From assembly GCA_016169945.1 (NCBI GenBank), contig JADLSH010000393.1, positions 5,969,501 to 6,033,500 on the forward strand: 64,000 nt of DNA, in the 5' to 3' direction. Position 1 is the stretch's first letter, and each line of letters opens with the position of its first letter. Below are positions 33,313 to 45,018 of the stretch, piece by piece. This stretch comes from Trachythela sp. YZ-2020 (taxonomy: Eukaryota; Cnidaria; Anthozoa; Malacalcyonacea; Clavulariidae). The position numbers and the translations under genes were made by a program. Under the pieces are notes generated by a model. It ran no database searches. It saw nothing but the letters and a program-made list of their open reading frames with translations, and was not told the DNA's origin.

Positions 33313-33662
33313 CAGTAGATGCTTCATAACTTGCAATAATAGATTCAAACATCAAGAAATACAATCATAAACAGCACTTACGAATTCACAACTTGCTTCG
33401 ACTTCTTGATCGATTGATTTTTTATCTTCGAGTAACTCAGCGATCTCAGTACAGTGTCCAGTATCCATGGTTTTTAGCTGCGATAATTTGTCCTTTAATT
33501 CAGATTCCAAAGACTTGAGCATATTTAACAAACCCATATATCCTCCTTCAATCTTTTCCTCCTTCAATAATTTTCTTTGCATGAATATCCTCCTTCAATA
33601 ATTTTCTTTGCATGACTGCGATGTCCAGTCCGAATTCTTACCTTTGTACGCACGTCTGCCAT
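33313..33662 (-). pseudogene. BEL/Pao gag, N-terminal part
   Basis: An ATG at 33662 opens MADVRTKVRIRTGHRSHAKK and leads into a helical, charged region (LKSLESELKDKLSQLK, IDQEVEASCEF) usual for the N-terminus of BEL/Pao gag. A ~31 bp tandem duplication at about 33553-33612 breaks the frame. Downstream the gene is cut by the 2.5 kb transposon. A tRNA-like GGTTCAATTCC at about 33809 may mark the primer-binding area upstream, which is weak evidence. Confidence 0.7.
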
Positions 33663-33989
33663 GTTTGATTTTACAAATTTTCAACGATAAAACCCCGACT
33701 TTTACAGTCAAACCGGATATTCTCTTGCACGGAACATTGCAATATTGTCATGAAATATTGCAATTTTGATTTGGAGATTGTTCGATCTAAGCAATTTGCA
33801 ACCTTGGGTTCAATTCCCAGTTGGGACATTCAGAAATTAATTTGGACATTCAGCAAGTGATTTGACTCCATTTGGACAACACAAGTTATATGTACGATCT
33901 CTCAAGATCTTAGAGAGAAAACACGCGAGATAAACTTCACGCGCGAATTTAACTATCAATGTACATAAATGTCTCTTCGAATTACTGAA

Positions 33990-34040
33990 TGTATCTATCT
34001 ATTATTATTATTATCATCATTATTATTTATTATTATTCTC
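33990..34040. repeat. Imperfect (ATT)n microsatellite
   Basis: Runs of ATTATTATT broken by ATC and ATTT units. No adjacent LINE tail was recognised. Confidence 0.7.
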
Positions 34041-35355
34041 AATTTATAATTCGTCATCCTCTCGGACTATCGTCGTGACCTTCAGGAAAATGCGAGTCCA
34101 CAGTAATGGTCAGTAATGCAGACAACAGAGTGTATTGGTCGGTACTTCATTTTCGGTTGATTTTCACGAATTAAAGATATGTATTGTATTTATGCATTTG
34201 TGGGACTAATTTGATGATTTTTACTACAAAAACGTTAATATTTTAGATTTTTTAGTTGACATTGACTCCTCTGCCCCCTACATATGAATATATGGCTGAT
34301 ATTTTGGGTCTCAAGTAATTAAACAGATGCTTCGTTTAGGATATTGAATTATTTTGAAGATTTGTAAAAATTCTGTCATGCCAATCTTTTTCAAAATAGA
34401 CAAATATGATTATTCGTTATAACATTTTTTTGAAGAGCATGTATTATACTGGAAGAAGAAACTCGTAAAGGTTTTATACATCTACATGTACATGATATAC
34501 TTCGTTTCAACTGTGGCGAAACATGCAACCTTTTATTGCATATAGACTTAAAGTATATGACTTAGTCTAAATGATGTGTTGATAATTGTATTGTAATATA
34601 TGATATAAGGAACCGACACTGGCTGTTGCTATATGTTCTTCCAGTGCTTTTATAATAAAGCAATTACCACGAGAAAGAATGAAATTATACTCAATATGCA
34701 GGTGTGCAAAATTTTGGTAAAAATCTGAAATCTGATTGGCTTGTATACTTAAATTAAATACGAAAAATACCATTGCATGGCTTTTAATTCTTATGCACAT
34801 CTAATCAAATCTGACATGTATGATTCTAATGTACAAATATAACGTCTTCATTTCTTGACATGTTTATTTTTCCTTGAAAACATGCATTGAAAAACTAAAA
34901 TATTTCATTCAAGATCGAGTGTTGATTATTTACTCCTGACACGTCTAAAATGCACAAAATAAGTATATTTGGGTCACCGTCCTTTTGGTGGAACTGCATG
35001 TGCGTGGTATTAAAACATCAAAAAATATTTTAATCGCACAGGGGACCCTAGTCAAGGCCGTCGGAAGCGGAGGACTGGGAGCGCCTGCCCCCCTAATAAT
35101 TTCCTCATTTTACTTCCAGGATTTTACTTATTTTCATACTATATATTCGTTGATATATGCAATTGTCCACGGAGCGAATGTTATTTCAGTCTTGAATTCT
35201 TAGGTGTAAAAACTTCACAACTATAATGATAAAAATTCCTCTCAGGAAACAGGGAAAATGCATGGCTGAGATCTCGAAAATTCAAAAAAACATTTACCGT
35301 ATCATACAAGACAACGATAGGGTGAAGAAGTCCTTGGTATTTTGATAAATATAAA
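34041..35355. other. Intergenic, mostly unassigned
   Basis: AT-rich. The only structured piece is GCCGTCGGAAGCGGAGGACT with CTGCCCCCCTAATAA at about 35056-35098, a G/C-rich text resembling transposon ends in this window. No matching partner was found. Confidence 0.5.
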
Positions 35356-38068
35356 TTAATTAGACAATTTTCTGACATTGAGTAAAGACTTTAAAAGAGA
35401 AAGTCTGTTATCCAGACATAACTCGGCTATGGTTTCAAACTTAATGTCGTGTTCTTTCAAAAATTCCAGAAGTAGCTCTGTAAATTTGATCAGCTCGTCC
35501 ATTTTGGGTGACAGTCTAGTCCCATCTTCGTGCAAACATTCTCTATGCGGGCTGAGGATCACTGTCATTGTGTTGGAAGCTTTATGTCTAAAATAGTTTA
35601 AAAAGTTAAAAATAATGCAAATTAGAGAATCGAATATCACCTGGTTGCGCGGATATACGAAATTGATTCCGAACGACGAACAGGATATTGTAAACTTGGT
35701 ATCCGGAAATAACAATGTTGAGAAATAAACTTAACCACTGCAAAGAGCAGCTGAAAATTTGTAGGTATGCGACTGAGTTTGACCACATAAGGGTGTGAAT
35801 AGTGAGCTTTTACAAATTGCAAAAATTACATGAAATTTGGAGGTTTTGAGGGACTTGTGTCCCCCAATACAATACACGGAGCGGGAACAGCCCATAGAAA
35901 CGTCACTTGAAGAAACCAGATAATGTGCAAATTAGAACCGGTTCGCCACCATTGACGACACTAGGGCTACGCCAAATTTCGGTATAATTTCAGCTAGCTG
36001 TCAACCATTCCGCTCAGGTAAAGCTCATCGCAGGCCATTGCAAGCCGGTTGTCGCAGGAAGCTCGCCCGTGCGACGCCTCAATCTATAGAACGCAGTCAT
36101 ACTCAACTTAGCTCTCAGGTCTAACGATAAGGCAGGCCTTGCGGTCATGCTGAGCAGGCACTGAATCAACCTTGCACCAAAACCTCCTTAACTAGACTAC
36201 CCATTGGATAGCCAGCATCCAGTGATGGGTTCAGCGACCGCAAAATATATTGCTACTGTTTGAACTGTTTGAGAGTGAGGCCCCGGAGGCAAGTATTAAG
36301 AAGTTACTCCGCCGTTTACCCGCGCGCTTAAAGGGCTTGAAAATTACTCAAGCCCATCGCTCCCTTTAGTCGTAAACATGTCACTCTTTTCTTCATAAGT
36401 TCAGAGAAGAGACTTTGAAAGGTTTGTTTTCTTTTCATCACGTTTGAGTTGTCTTGGTAATTGATTCGAGGTTTTCCTGCCAAAGGTTTTCCTGTTATAA
36501 CAGACACGCTAGTCGCTATACTGATTTAGCCTGAAACAATGTTCGCGGTGGATTAAGGTCTTATGGTCTACCCCCAATAGTGCTAAGACAATGACAACCG
36601 ATTAATTTTGATGAGGGTACAAGCACAAAGAAACTAATACCTAAGTGATAATTTGCATGAAAATATCTCTCAACAGCTATTAGTTTTGATAGCATATATT
36701 TGGGGCATATATTATTTTGATTTTTATTGGAAAGTAAAGTAGATGATCGTCTTTTCTTTCTTTGGAAAAAGCCGATTAAGTTATATTATTGTGGAAATCT
36801 TTTAAAAATTATCTTGTATAAGACTTTATAAGAGTTTAGCTCCCCTGCTGGTTTGCTATCATGGCAATCATGGCATGGTCGAGTTCTCGCCAAGGAGATG
36901 GGAATTTTCCACCTCAACCAAAATTGTTTTAGATCAGGTACTGTAGTTACTGCCATTTTGTGTCAAATGATTACACCCATACCACACCGTAACCTGTCTT
37001 TGCGGGCGGCTTTGTCAAATCTCCGTTGCCTATTTATTAATATAAATATGGTTTTGAATTTTGTAATTGTTCGTTGTGTATTATAAAAGTTAGATCTGAT
37101 ATGTCGACGGCACAATAATGAGGCAAGAACACTGTCAATGACAAAATATTACTATTATAATAAGCTTCGGAATTTTAGATCAAACTACCTAAAAAATTCA
37201 ATAAGAATGTCGACATTTCGGAGCGAAGACCATTCCGCATTTGTCTGGAAGTTAGTAGCCAAAACCTCCAGACGCTACTAACTTTCAGACGAAGGGCCTT
37301 CGCTCGAAACGTCGTTATACGTCGAAGTTCTTGTTGAATTTTTCAGGTAGTTTGATCCGAAAGACCCGAAGCGTATCGTATCACTGGCAGTCTGGCATCA
37401 CTCTTTCAAGACATCAACCAAATATTAAATATTAAACGTACGGTGAGTGTAACATGTGAATCGAACACATTCGAATTCTCCAGATCTCCGAGTTTGTTTT
37501 CAATGTTATTTCCTTGTTATTTACAAGATTATTGACACGGGATAGTGAGATAGAGTTAGGGTTAAACTTGAGAAGGGCTAGCAAATGTTTGGTACTTATC
37601 AATATAGTCTTACAGCGATGGAATCCGCACGTTTGCAAAAACCGAATATATTTAGTCTAGGATTGTAGGATTACTCGAGGAATTACTGAATACAGTCCAA
37701 ATTTCTTACCTTTTAATACATTCAGTAGCTTCTTTAGTGTTCATGATCTTCCCAAACCACTCTTCGCCTAGATACATTTGACAATATATAATCGGATCCA
37801 GTCCGCGGTCACTGATATACGATCTATTCTGATTGCAAAACTTTTCATCGATACGCGATTGGGCTTGTAGAATTTTCACCTGCAGATCATAAAATGTATC
37901 AGGATTTATCTTCGGATCGAAATCTTTTGCCTGCCATCCATTTTCTGCGATAATATTTCTTGCTATTTCATTCACTGCATCAAGGTTGTGACCAGGTTCT
38001 GAAAGTAAACGATTTAGTAGCGTAGTTTTGCCAGTGCTGTGGGCTCCACATATAAACACACGCAACAT
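35356..38068 (-). CDS. P-loop NTPase (AAA_28/NadR-like), two exons
   Basis: Exon 1 is 37710-38068 and exon 2 is 35356-35587; the spliced product is 196 residues. Exon 1 opens MLRVFICGAHSTGKTTLLNR, a Walker A motif at residues 8-15, and carries SDRGLDPIIYCQMYLGEEWF, typical of AAA_28 proteins related to the kinase part of NadR. Exon 2 supplies VILSPHRECLHEDGTRLSPK, the usual C-terminal segment of the family, and ends in TAA. The donor AAAAG/GTAAGAAAT and acceptor TATTTTAG/ACAT join in frame (AG+A gives Arg). No damage is seen, so this is probably a live host gene with nucleotide/nucleoside kinase-like chemistry; the substrate is unknown. The 2.1 kb intron holds repeats. Confidence 0.88.
35860..36380 (-). 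repeat. GC-rich intronic segment with a 28S-rRNA-like core
   Basis: On the minus strand GGGTAAACGGCGGAGTAACT (about 36301-36325) matches the universally conserved 28S rRNA stretch just upstream of the R2 insertion site, with one base missing, preceded by AAGCGC. The flanking ~450 bp (to about 35900) is GC-rich, structured-looking and not obviously rRNA. It could be an rRNA-derived SINE or the 5' end of an R2-type element. It is too short to be a functional rRNA gene. Confidence 0.5.
37176..37362. repeat. Foldback repeat in the NTPase intron
   Basis: GATCAAACTACCTAAAAAAT at the left is mirrored by the reverse complement of ATTTTTCAGGTAGTTTGATC at the right. The arms of ~85 bp contain CGCTCGAAACGTCG-type text and meet near a CCTCCAG centre. 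It is a widespread type of palindromic MITE. Confidence 0.85.
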
Positions 38069-38321
38069 AGCAGATTAATAACTATAGACTTCTTTGTTCA
38101 AAGTGCAAATTTTGTAACAAAACTATTAACACCGAAGCATATTAATTGTGTAAAATGATCGGCCGCGATTATTAACTTCAATTATTAGAGCCAATGAAGG
38201 CGCCGAATTTGTGATGAACAATACTGATCATTGATGAGGTCAAGGAGTAACATTGCTTTTTCCAAGAATATGGCCAATTTCCAATGAATTGGCGGAAGCG
38301 AGTTGTTTTGTTGTTTACAGA
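38069..38321. promoter_or_regulatory. Candidate bidirectional promoter
   Basis: Only ~250 bp separate the NTPase start (minus strand) from a plausible first exon on the plus strand. ATTGG/CCAAT-like words occur (for example CCAATGAATTGG at about 38281). No TATA box is obvious. The assignment is by position only. Confidence 0.35.
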
Positions 38322-38361
38322 ATGAACCTGTCAAACCTGCGCCAAGCATTTTCAGCTGCTG
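38322..38361 (+). CDS. Candidate first coding exon of a divergent gene
   Basis: ATG starts MNLSNLRQAFSAAG and is followed by a strong donor, CTG/GTAAGCG. The short, Arg-containing N-terminus would suit a mitochondrial or secreted leader, but no following exon was recognised within the window before the LINE at 39003. A low-certainty prediction based on start plus donor. Confidence 0.3.
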
Positions 38362-39002
38362 GTAAGCGAAAAATTATTCGGAATTTTAAGATACTGACTT
38401 AATACTGACAAATTGTTAATGAATTTCACTCCATTACTGCATTTCTCACACAGAAACTGCATGGTACGTAAATTGTAATCTTTTTTTGCATTTTCTGCAT
38501 AGTTGTTTTTAGTTAATCCTCCTCTAATCGAACCTCTCAATCTCTCCTTTAATACTAACACCTCTCAGCTCTCAGCTACTACGGACCGACGGACACCTCT
38601 ATCACTGCAGACAGTTTCCTATCTCTCTCTCCTCCGCAGAGGATTTTTGGCATACATCAGTATAATAGTTTCCATTGCACCGTTTGCATAGTTTGATTTT
38701 CAGTAAATTCCATCAGTCAAAATCCTAATCGTATCGTGTTCGCAGCCCATTCAACCTTAATTCCATAATGAAGCCGATGGAATTTAATGCAAATTAATAA
38801 TTCGTGCGAACAAAAATGGCGGATGTAAAAATATATTTTTTATGATATTAAAGTGTTTCGTTAAATGAATGCCATTATTATATTAATTCTTCATTAAAAT
38901 ATTTTTTTAACTTGTTTGTTGGATTCTTACATCAATTTTTAACATTAAACTTGTAAGTTATGTTTTTGTTTTGTATTTAATTCAATAAATCTTTCAATAA
39001 CA
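38362..39002. other. Interval with a dispersed repeat
   Basis: GTCAAAATCCTAATCGTATC at about 38717 recurs in reverse complement at about 51413-51438, with GATGGAATTTAATG nearby in both. This marks a dispersed repeat family of unknown type. Otherwise AT-rich. Confidence 0.55.
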
Positions 39003-41135
39003 TTGATTTATTTTTTAAATGAAAAATATATCTTTGATGATGCTACTCGCATCAAAGAAATTGGGGATATGCTTACAAAATTTGAAAAACAAAACGAGAA
39101 AATACGACAAGAAATTCATAATCTGAAAGAAGTCAGTGAACCATTACAAAAACATGTACAGCAAGCGACCGGATTTGAATATGTAAATAATCCAGCACAA
39201 CAACAGCCACAACGAAGACCCTTACTATTGGATAAGGAGTCATTTCCAAGTCGGAGTGCTGAAATACAGTATGACCAACAGCGGACCAAACGACAACCCA
39301 GGTATAGGAATAGCCAGAAGTACCCCTGGTGGACACCAAAACCGCAACAGAATTATAATCTAAGAGATAAGGATAGACTCATTAAAGGAAGGGGTGGTTG
39401 ATGAGGTCGGTGATCATAATATGCTTTGAGTCCCACTCGACGGCAAACGAAAGCCAGGTCGGTTTTTGTCCGTCGGGAAACCAGACCAAATAAATCAAAT
39501 TTTGCAAGAATAAGTGAAGAGGATTTTCGTATGGATCCAACGCGAAGGGACAAATTGAACTTTTTCAATTTTTGTTATTAGATAATTTCTCGACAATAAA
39601 TACGGAACCAACAAAGAGTATGACACAGATCCCTTATCAGACATCAACCCAAATGCTACACAAACCAATTCCCGCTATTGTTTCTTAATCTCGTAAATTC
39701 TCAATGATTAATAAAGGGGTGAATTTGGAGAATTGCATTAGAATTAAAATCGACGGTATACAAAGGCATTCGTCGAATCTCCTCCAAACCGACCCTAGTA
39801 GGGAATTTGTTCCGAATATCGTACTAACTAACGTGATGTCATTGGTCCCTAAAATGGATGAACTAGAACATGTAATAAAGGATAATAGCGCAGATATAGT
39901 TTTATTAGTGAAACGTGGCTGAAAAACTCTGTACCCGACGAGGCAATTGAGGTTGATGGCTATACAGTAGAGTCTTTCGACGAGATAGAACAGAAAAGGA
40001 GCATGGCGGTGTGTGTTAAACCGAATGAAAATGGTGTGAAGTGTTGTGGATCAAGATCAAACCACGTAGGTTACCAAGAGGTTTTTCGGTACTTGTCGTA
40101 GCGGTCTTATACCATCCTCCCAGTGCAAATGAAACAATCATGCTAGAATATTTGCAATCATCCCTTGAGTTACTAGAAACTAAATATCCTAATTGTGGCT
40201 TAATCCTGGCTGGTGACTTTAATAAGCTGCCTATACGACATATCTCTCGGCAATTTCAACTCAAGCAAATTGTAAATTTTAATACAAGAGGACCAAGTAA
40301 ACTAGACTTAATTCTGACGAATTTGTCCGATTTCTATGATCAGCCGTTAAGTATCCCCCCACTTGAGTTGTCGGATCATCTTACTGTTGTCGCCTCATCC
40401 AAAGAAAAAATCCATGGTAATCAATCTAAGGAAACAATTTATGTGCGTGACAGGAGATCCAGCAGCATTCATCGTCTTGGAAGATTTTTATGCGAAGTTC
40501 CTTGGGACTTAGTGGTTAATCCAAACCAGTCTTGCGAACAAAACCTGAGCAATTTCACCAACGTTATAAATTATGGACTAGATACTCTACTAGTGCCATT
40601 GAAGGCTGTGAAGGTTTACCAAAATGATCAACCCTGGATGAACAGCAACCTGAAACGTTTGATTAAAAAAAGGCAGAAGGCCTTCACAAAACAATCATAC
40701 TTTGTATAAACAGCTACGGAATAAAGTAAATCGTTGCAGGAAAAACTGCCGTAAATTATATTATGAAGCTAAGGTGAAAGAACTTAAACATAACAATCCT
40801 AAAAATTGGTGGCAGGAAGTAAAACGTCTCTGTGGTAATCAACAAAAGTCGACGAGTAATATCTTTGCAAATTTGGAACCGGGTACACAAGATCTCGATT
40901 CACATAGCAACTTGATAAACGACTGTTTTTTGGAACCCATGCGTACTACCAGCCGCTGCCAGATAGCATCCCTACTATGACCGAAAACGATAGTCCAATT
41001 TGTTTGTCTGAGGAGGACGTTTTCGCATATTTAAATCAGGTTAAGCCGGGAAAATCCAGTGGCCCGGATTGCTTGCCCAACTGACTCCTGCAGAAGTTTG
41101 CAGTTATCCTAGCAATGCCTATATCAACAATTGTA
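39003..41135 (+). pseudogene. CR1-like LINE, ORF1 tail, EN and RT N-terminus
   Basis: 39003-39401 encodes a coiled-coil protein (FEKQNEKIRQEIHNLKE) with a Gln/Arg-rich tail, fitting a CR1-type ORF1. From 39704 the endonuclease follows in broken frames: LTNVMSLVPKMDELEHVI, a SETWLKNSV-type block, then at 40041 AVLYHPPS, LILAGDFNKLP, LDLILTNL and ELSDHLTVV. The RT N-terminal KPGKSSGPDCLPN lies at 41040, with a stop where Trp is expected. The sequence is lost at about 41135. Confidence 0.85.
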
Positions 41136-42180
41136 AAATTCATGAATAATTAATGAGCTAACTACCCAATAAATGAACCATATTTATGTCACATGACATC
41201 TTTGTAAACCCCAATACAGGTCAACAATCTGACAAAGCTATGTCCTAATTAGTATTCTTAACTTTTGATACAGCTGTATCCTAATTAGCATGCATTTATT
41301 AACTTTGTTAAAAATGCTCCTGATTAATATTCATATATTGGACACGCACGAAACAAACAAGCATTTATTTCTTCCATAACACACATATTTGCTAAAAAGC
41401 ACACTTTAGATTAAGTATTATTTCTCACTTTTTTTCATTCACCACAAAATTTATCGTACAATTATTGAAGACAGAATGCGTGTAAATGCTATCAGCATTT
41501 CTGTTGCTACGAGTCGTTTCAAACTCTGGTAAAGGCATTTCAGCTAAAACACTATCTGCCACATCAAATTGAAAATCTCGCAAATAAATTTGCTGAGCCA
41601 AAAGCTAACGCTATTCGGGGACATATGGCCCAAAGGTACCGTTAGATTATCAACAATTTCATATTCAAATTCATCATCCTGACCATCTCCGCCTTTATCG
41701 TCAGTGCCTTTTTTGTTACTGCGGCTTGCTTGCCATTCTTCGAATATTTTAATCGCCCATTTCGTGTTATACCTAGTATTTTTAGGTACAGATTCTTCAA
41801 GGAACGACCACTCCTCTTCGTTAGATTTTGGTTGGCGAAAACGACGAGACATTGTTCACTAAGCGGATAACAAACTATACGCTAAGGAAAAGCTATATTA
41901 CACACACAAGCAGAACACACCCTGTGCGTCTATACAAAATATTCTCATTAGAATCTTATTATTTCCGCCCCATCTGCCAGCATTGTGTTAAAATCCCATA
42001 AGATTGTTTGAAAACCACCTATTACCGATATCATATTATAAAACCAACAGCCATGAAACAATGCCAAGGCGGAAGCACAATAAAACAACTCATCCATTAA
42101 GTGGCGAGTACTGCATAATATTAAGCTAATGACTTTCCACATTCATTACCTATTGTTTCATTTCACAAGTACGATAACTG
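41136..42180. other. Insertion between LINE fragments carrying a Crypton-like relic
   Basis: About 1 kb that belongs to neither flanking LINE. Its main content is the minus-strand KIAA1958/Crypton-like remnant described separately. TCCTAATTAG occurs twice near 41241 and 41278. The ends were not resolved. Confidence 0.5.
41408..41852 (-). pseudogene. KIAA1958/Crypton-like protein, internally deleted
   Basis: The frame from 41852 starts MSRRFRQPKSNEEEWSFLEE and continues VPKNTRYNTKWAIKIFEEWQ, then SPNSVSFWLSKFICEI. This is the N-terminal domain of KIAA1958/QRICH/ZMYM-like proteins, which derive from Crypton tyrosine recombinases. Right after it a second frame reads ADSVLAEMPLPEFE and ends SVFNNCTINFVVNEKK before a stop, which looks like a C-terminal tail. 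If so, the whole recombinase core is missing, giving a short internally deleted copy. Confidence 0.6.
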
Positions 42181-43156
42181 GGCCCCCTCCTCTTCCTCAT
42201 CATGGTGAACGACTTGAACGTCTCCGACGATACGGTGAAATTTGTTGACGACACCACTATCTGGGAGATTGTCTTGAAGGGTCAAGAAGCCAACTCGGTC
42301 CTACCGTCTCAAATTACAGAATCTGCTAAATGGGTTTCTGAGAACAACATGAAACTGAACCCTACAAAAACAAAAGAAGTTCGTGTTGGGTTCTCTCCCC
42401 TTGATCTCGGGGCTCTTCCGCCGATCACCATTGACGGTCATGATATATCTGTGGTCCCGCATGCTAAATTACTTGGTGTCATGATCTCGAAAGATCTTAA
42501 ATGGATCGAGCACGTTGACTATATCTGCAAGAAAGCTTCGAAGCGGTTGTATGCCTTACGATTACTTAAGAGATCCTCGATTCCAGCGTGCAAATTAGTA
42601 CGGGTTTATACTACCTGCGTTCGACCAATTTTAGAGTTTTCGTGCGAGGTATGGCACTATAGCTTGGCGCAATATTTGAGCGACGAGATCGAGAGTATTC
42701 AACGTAGAGCCCTTCGTATAATCTTCCCTGATCTCAAATATGAAGATGCGTTGGTACGCACTGGGGTGCTGTCACTGTTCTTGCGGAGAAAGACCATTTG
42801 CGAGAAATTTTTCGTTCAAATGTGTGAAGAAACATCCCATAAACTCCATTCTCTCGTTCCCCCAAGACATAAAACTGGATATTCTCTACGTAATGATAAT
42901 TGTCTTTCAATACCAAAGCATAGGACAAGTAGGTTTGCTAATAGTTTTATTATGGCCGGTAGTAAGGCCTACAACTCTAGTTTTAAATAATAATTGTTTG
43001 GCTACATTTTTACCTAGAACTATCATAATTAACAACGTGTAAATAAGGAGTGTTTGTAGACATTTTTACTCATATGCATGTAAACCAGTGTAATTCAGTT
43101 TTTAACTGCAAAATTGGTATCTTTTGAATAAATTGAATAAATTGAAATAAATTGAA
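42181..43156 (+). pseudogene. CR1-like LINE 3' half with intact C-terminus
   Basis: 262 codons stay open from 42202: MVNDLNVSDDTVKFVDDTTI (motif C with a conservative VDD), MKLNPTKTKE, KLLGVMISKDLKW, KKASKRLYALRLLKRS and the terminal DEIESIQRRALRIIFPDLKY block. The 5' end is cut within motif B (GPLLFLIMVND at 42181). The 3' end carries repeated AAATTGAAT-type units to about 43156, a simple LINE tail. This is the best preserved RT C-terminus in the window. Confidence 0.87.
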
Positions 43157-43227
43157 ATAAAATACTCGCGTCAGATCTGTATGGGGATTTACATTGTAAA
43201 TTCCCATACAGATCTGCCGCTCGTATT
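43157..43227. repeat. Palindromic repeat between two LINE pieces
   Basis: CAGATCTGTATGGG and CCCATACAGATCTG face each other around a TTACATTGTAA centre, with AATAAAATACTCGCG and CTCGTATTTTATCT as outer arms. It is a small foldback unit. Confidence 0.8.
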
Positions 43228-44204
43228 TTATCTATTACTTATAAATGCGTCGTTTAAAGAAAATCAAGTGCCTGCTTCCTGGAAATTGGCTAATATCTGC
43301 CCAATACCGAAAGGTAAACAAGTGATTGATGTTAATAAAGACCTTAGACCCATATCCCTTACCTCAACACTCTGTAAAACACGATCTAAAACCCGCATTA
43401 ATGGATCGCCTGGATTGTAATCAATTTGGTTTGATACCAGGTTCTAATACCACGTTGGCGTTAATCGCTCTAATCCATCGTTGGTCGGAGACAGTAGACA
43501 AAGAGGGCGGAAGTGTGCGATCATTGGTTACAGATTACCGGAAAGCTTTCGATCTTATCGACCATAATGTTCTTTATGCGAAACTTCTAGAAATAGGTCT
43601 TAAACCATCAACCTTAAATTGGATCTCAGAATTTTTGAGAGGAAGATTACAAACGGTAAAGCTTTCCTCGAAAATCTTCTCAAACTGGAAACCTGTAAAT
43701 GCTGGTGTCCCGCAAGGGACTAAGCTTGGCCCATGGCTTTTTTTACTCATGATCAACGACCTCGTAATTTCCAACGATCAATTTGGTGGGGATATGATGA
43801 AATATGCGGATGACACTAATGTCTCAGAATACATTGTTGATCACGCAGATAACAGTTCCATGCAAGAGGTAACAGATTCTATTGTCGACTGGTCTCAAGG
43901 AAATAAATTCCAGCTTAATCCTACAAAATGTAAAGAATTTGTTGTGTCTTTTAAACGGAATCAACCTATCTTTCCTCCCATTATTATTAATGGATCACAG
44001 ATTGAACGAGTAGAGAAACTGTCGATCCTCGGTTTATATTACAAGGGATTTAAAATGGAAGGAACATGTGGACAAAATAGTAAATAAGGCATCGAAGCGA
44101 ATCTATTTGTTAAAACAGCTTAAAAGGTTTGGACTTGACGCTGGTGATCTAAAGTGCTTTTATGTCGCTTCAATAAGGTCGATACTTGAATACTCATGTC
44201 AAGT
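43228..44204 (+). pseudogene. CR1-like LINE RT fragment
   Basis: Begins near INASFKENQVPASWKLANIC and PIPKGKQVIDVNKDLRPISL, then after a frame change DRLDCNQFGLIPGSNTTLAL, VTDYRKAFDLIDHN (motif A), NAGVPQGTKLGPWLFLLMIN (motif B) and MMKYADDTNVSEY (motif C), followed by KASKRIYLLKQLKRFGLD. It is cut at SILEYSCQV by the minus-strand LINE. The lineage is close to the 42181-43156 copy. Confidence 0.87.
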
Positions 44205-45005
44205 CTTATTTATTTATTTATTTATTAACTTTACAACCATACATAAATGTGAAAGAACTAAAACTATTAAATTAGAGAAAAAAACAACTTTGAATAATTA
44301 AATATATGGTTGAAGGTAAGGTTAACAGGACACGAGTAGTCCCATGTGAAGACCGACCTTAATGAAAACAAACATAACATACATAAAAAAAGACGAGAAC
44401 AAATATACAATTTACAGATGACATGACGAATTAGGAACAATAGCTTAAGTTGAAAGAGCGGCACTTAGAACAGAAGGTTTTCCAAGTGCGCATTCTGTTT
44501 ACATCAAACGATGAGTGTAGTAGAGAAGAGTAATAAACAGTTAGCCTGTGAAACAGATGAACTTTTGCGAATGGTGGGAGAGAGATTGTTCCAGAGAAGG
44601 ACAATTCGATTGAAAAAAGAGTTCCTATAGAGAGACGTCCTGCAATGGTTAACTTGAAGCAAATTGTCCTTGCTTGAACGGGTGCGAGACGTGCTGTGAG
44701 AAGAAAAAGTGACGAAAGAGGAGATGTCTAGGTCGAAGAGACCTTGTTTACATTTAAAAAAGAAGACGAGATCCTTTAGTTCAAGCCAGTAGGATATCGG
44801 AAGTAAATTAAGCTTCTTAAGACGTTCAGGATATGACAACTCATAATCCCGAAGGATGAATTTGCTAGCACGTCTTTGAACACCCTCGAGGATCGCAAGA
44901 TCGCGTGACGATCCTTGAGGTGCCTAGATCTCACTACCATAAGACAGATGAGATCGGACGAGAGCAAGATAAAGAAGCCTACGGCAACGAATATCAGTCA
45001 TTTGG
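44205..45005 (-). pseudogene. LINE 3' fragment (CR1/Jockey type)
   Basis: Minus-strand text RRLLYLALVRSHLSYGSEI, then after one stop LEGVQRRASKFILRDYELSY, PERLKKLNLLPISYWLELKD and a C-terminal LVFFFKCKQGLFDLDIS block. It ends in a (TTTA)n tail at 44205-44222 seen from the plus strand. It disrupts the LINE at 43228-44204 and sits directly before the integrase gene's start. Confidence 0.85.
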
Positions 45006-45018
45006 GTACAGTGCCTGC

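Noticed and set aside
33800..33835. tRNA-like GGTTCAATTCC as tRNA gene or primer-binding site
   Set aside because: There is no cloverleaf, and a TGG start adjoining an LTR end is not evident; kept only as a weak hint for the BEL/Pao element.
35056..35098. G/C-rich GCCGTCGGAAGC text as a complete MITE
   Set aside because: Only one end-like motif is visible, with no inverted partner or target duplication.
36298..36332. 28S rRNA gene fragment as a functional rRNA
   Set aside because: Only about 30 bases match; surrounding sequence is not rRNA.
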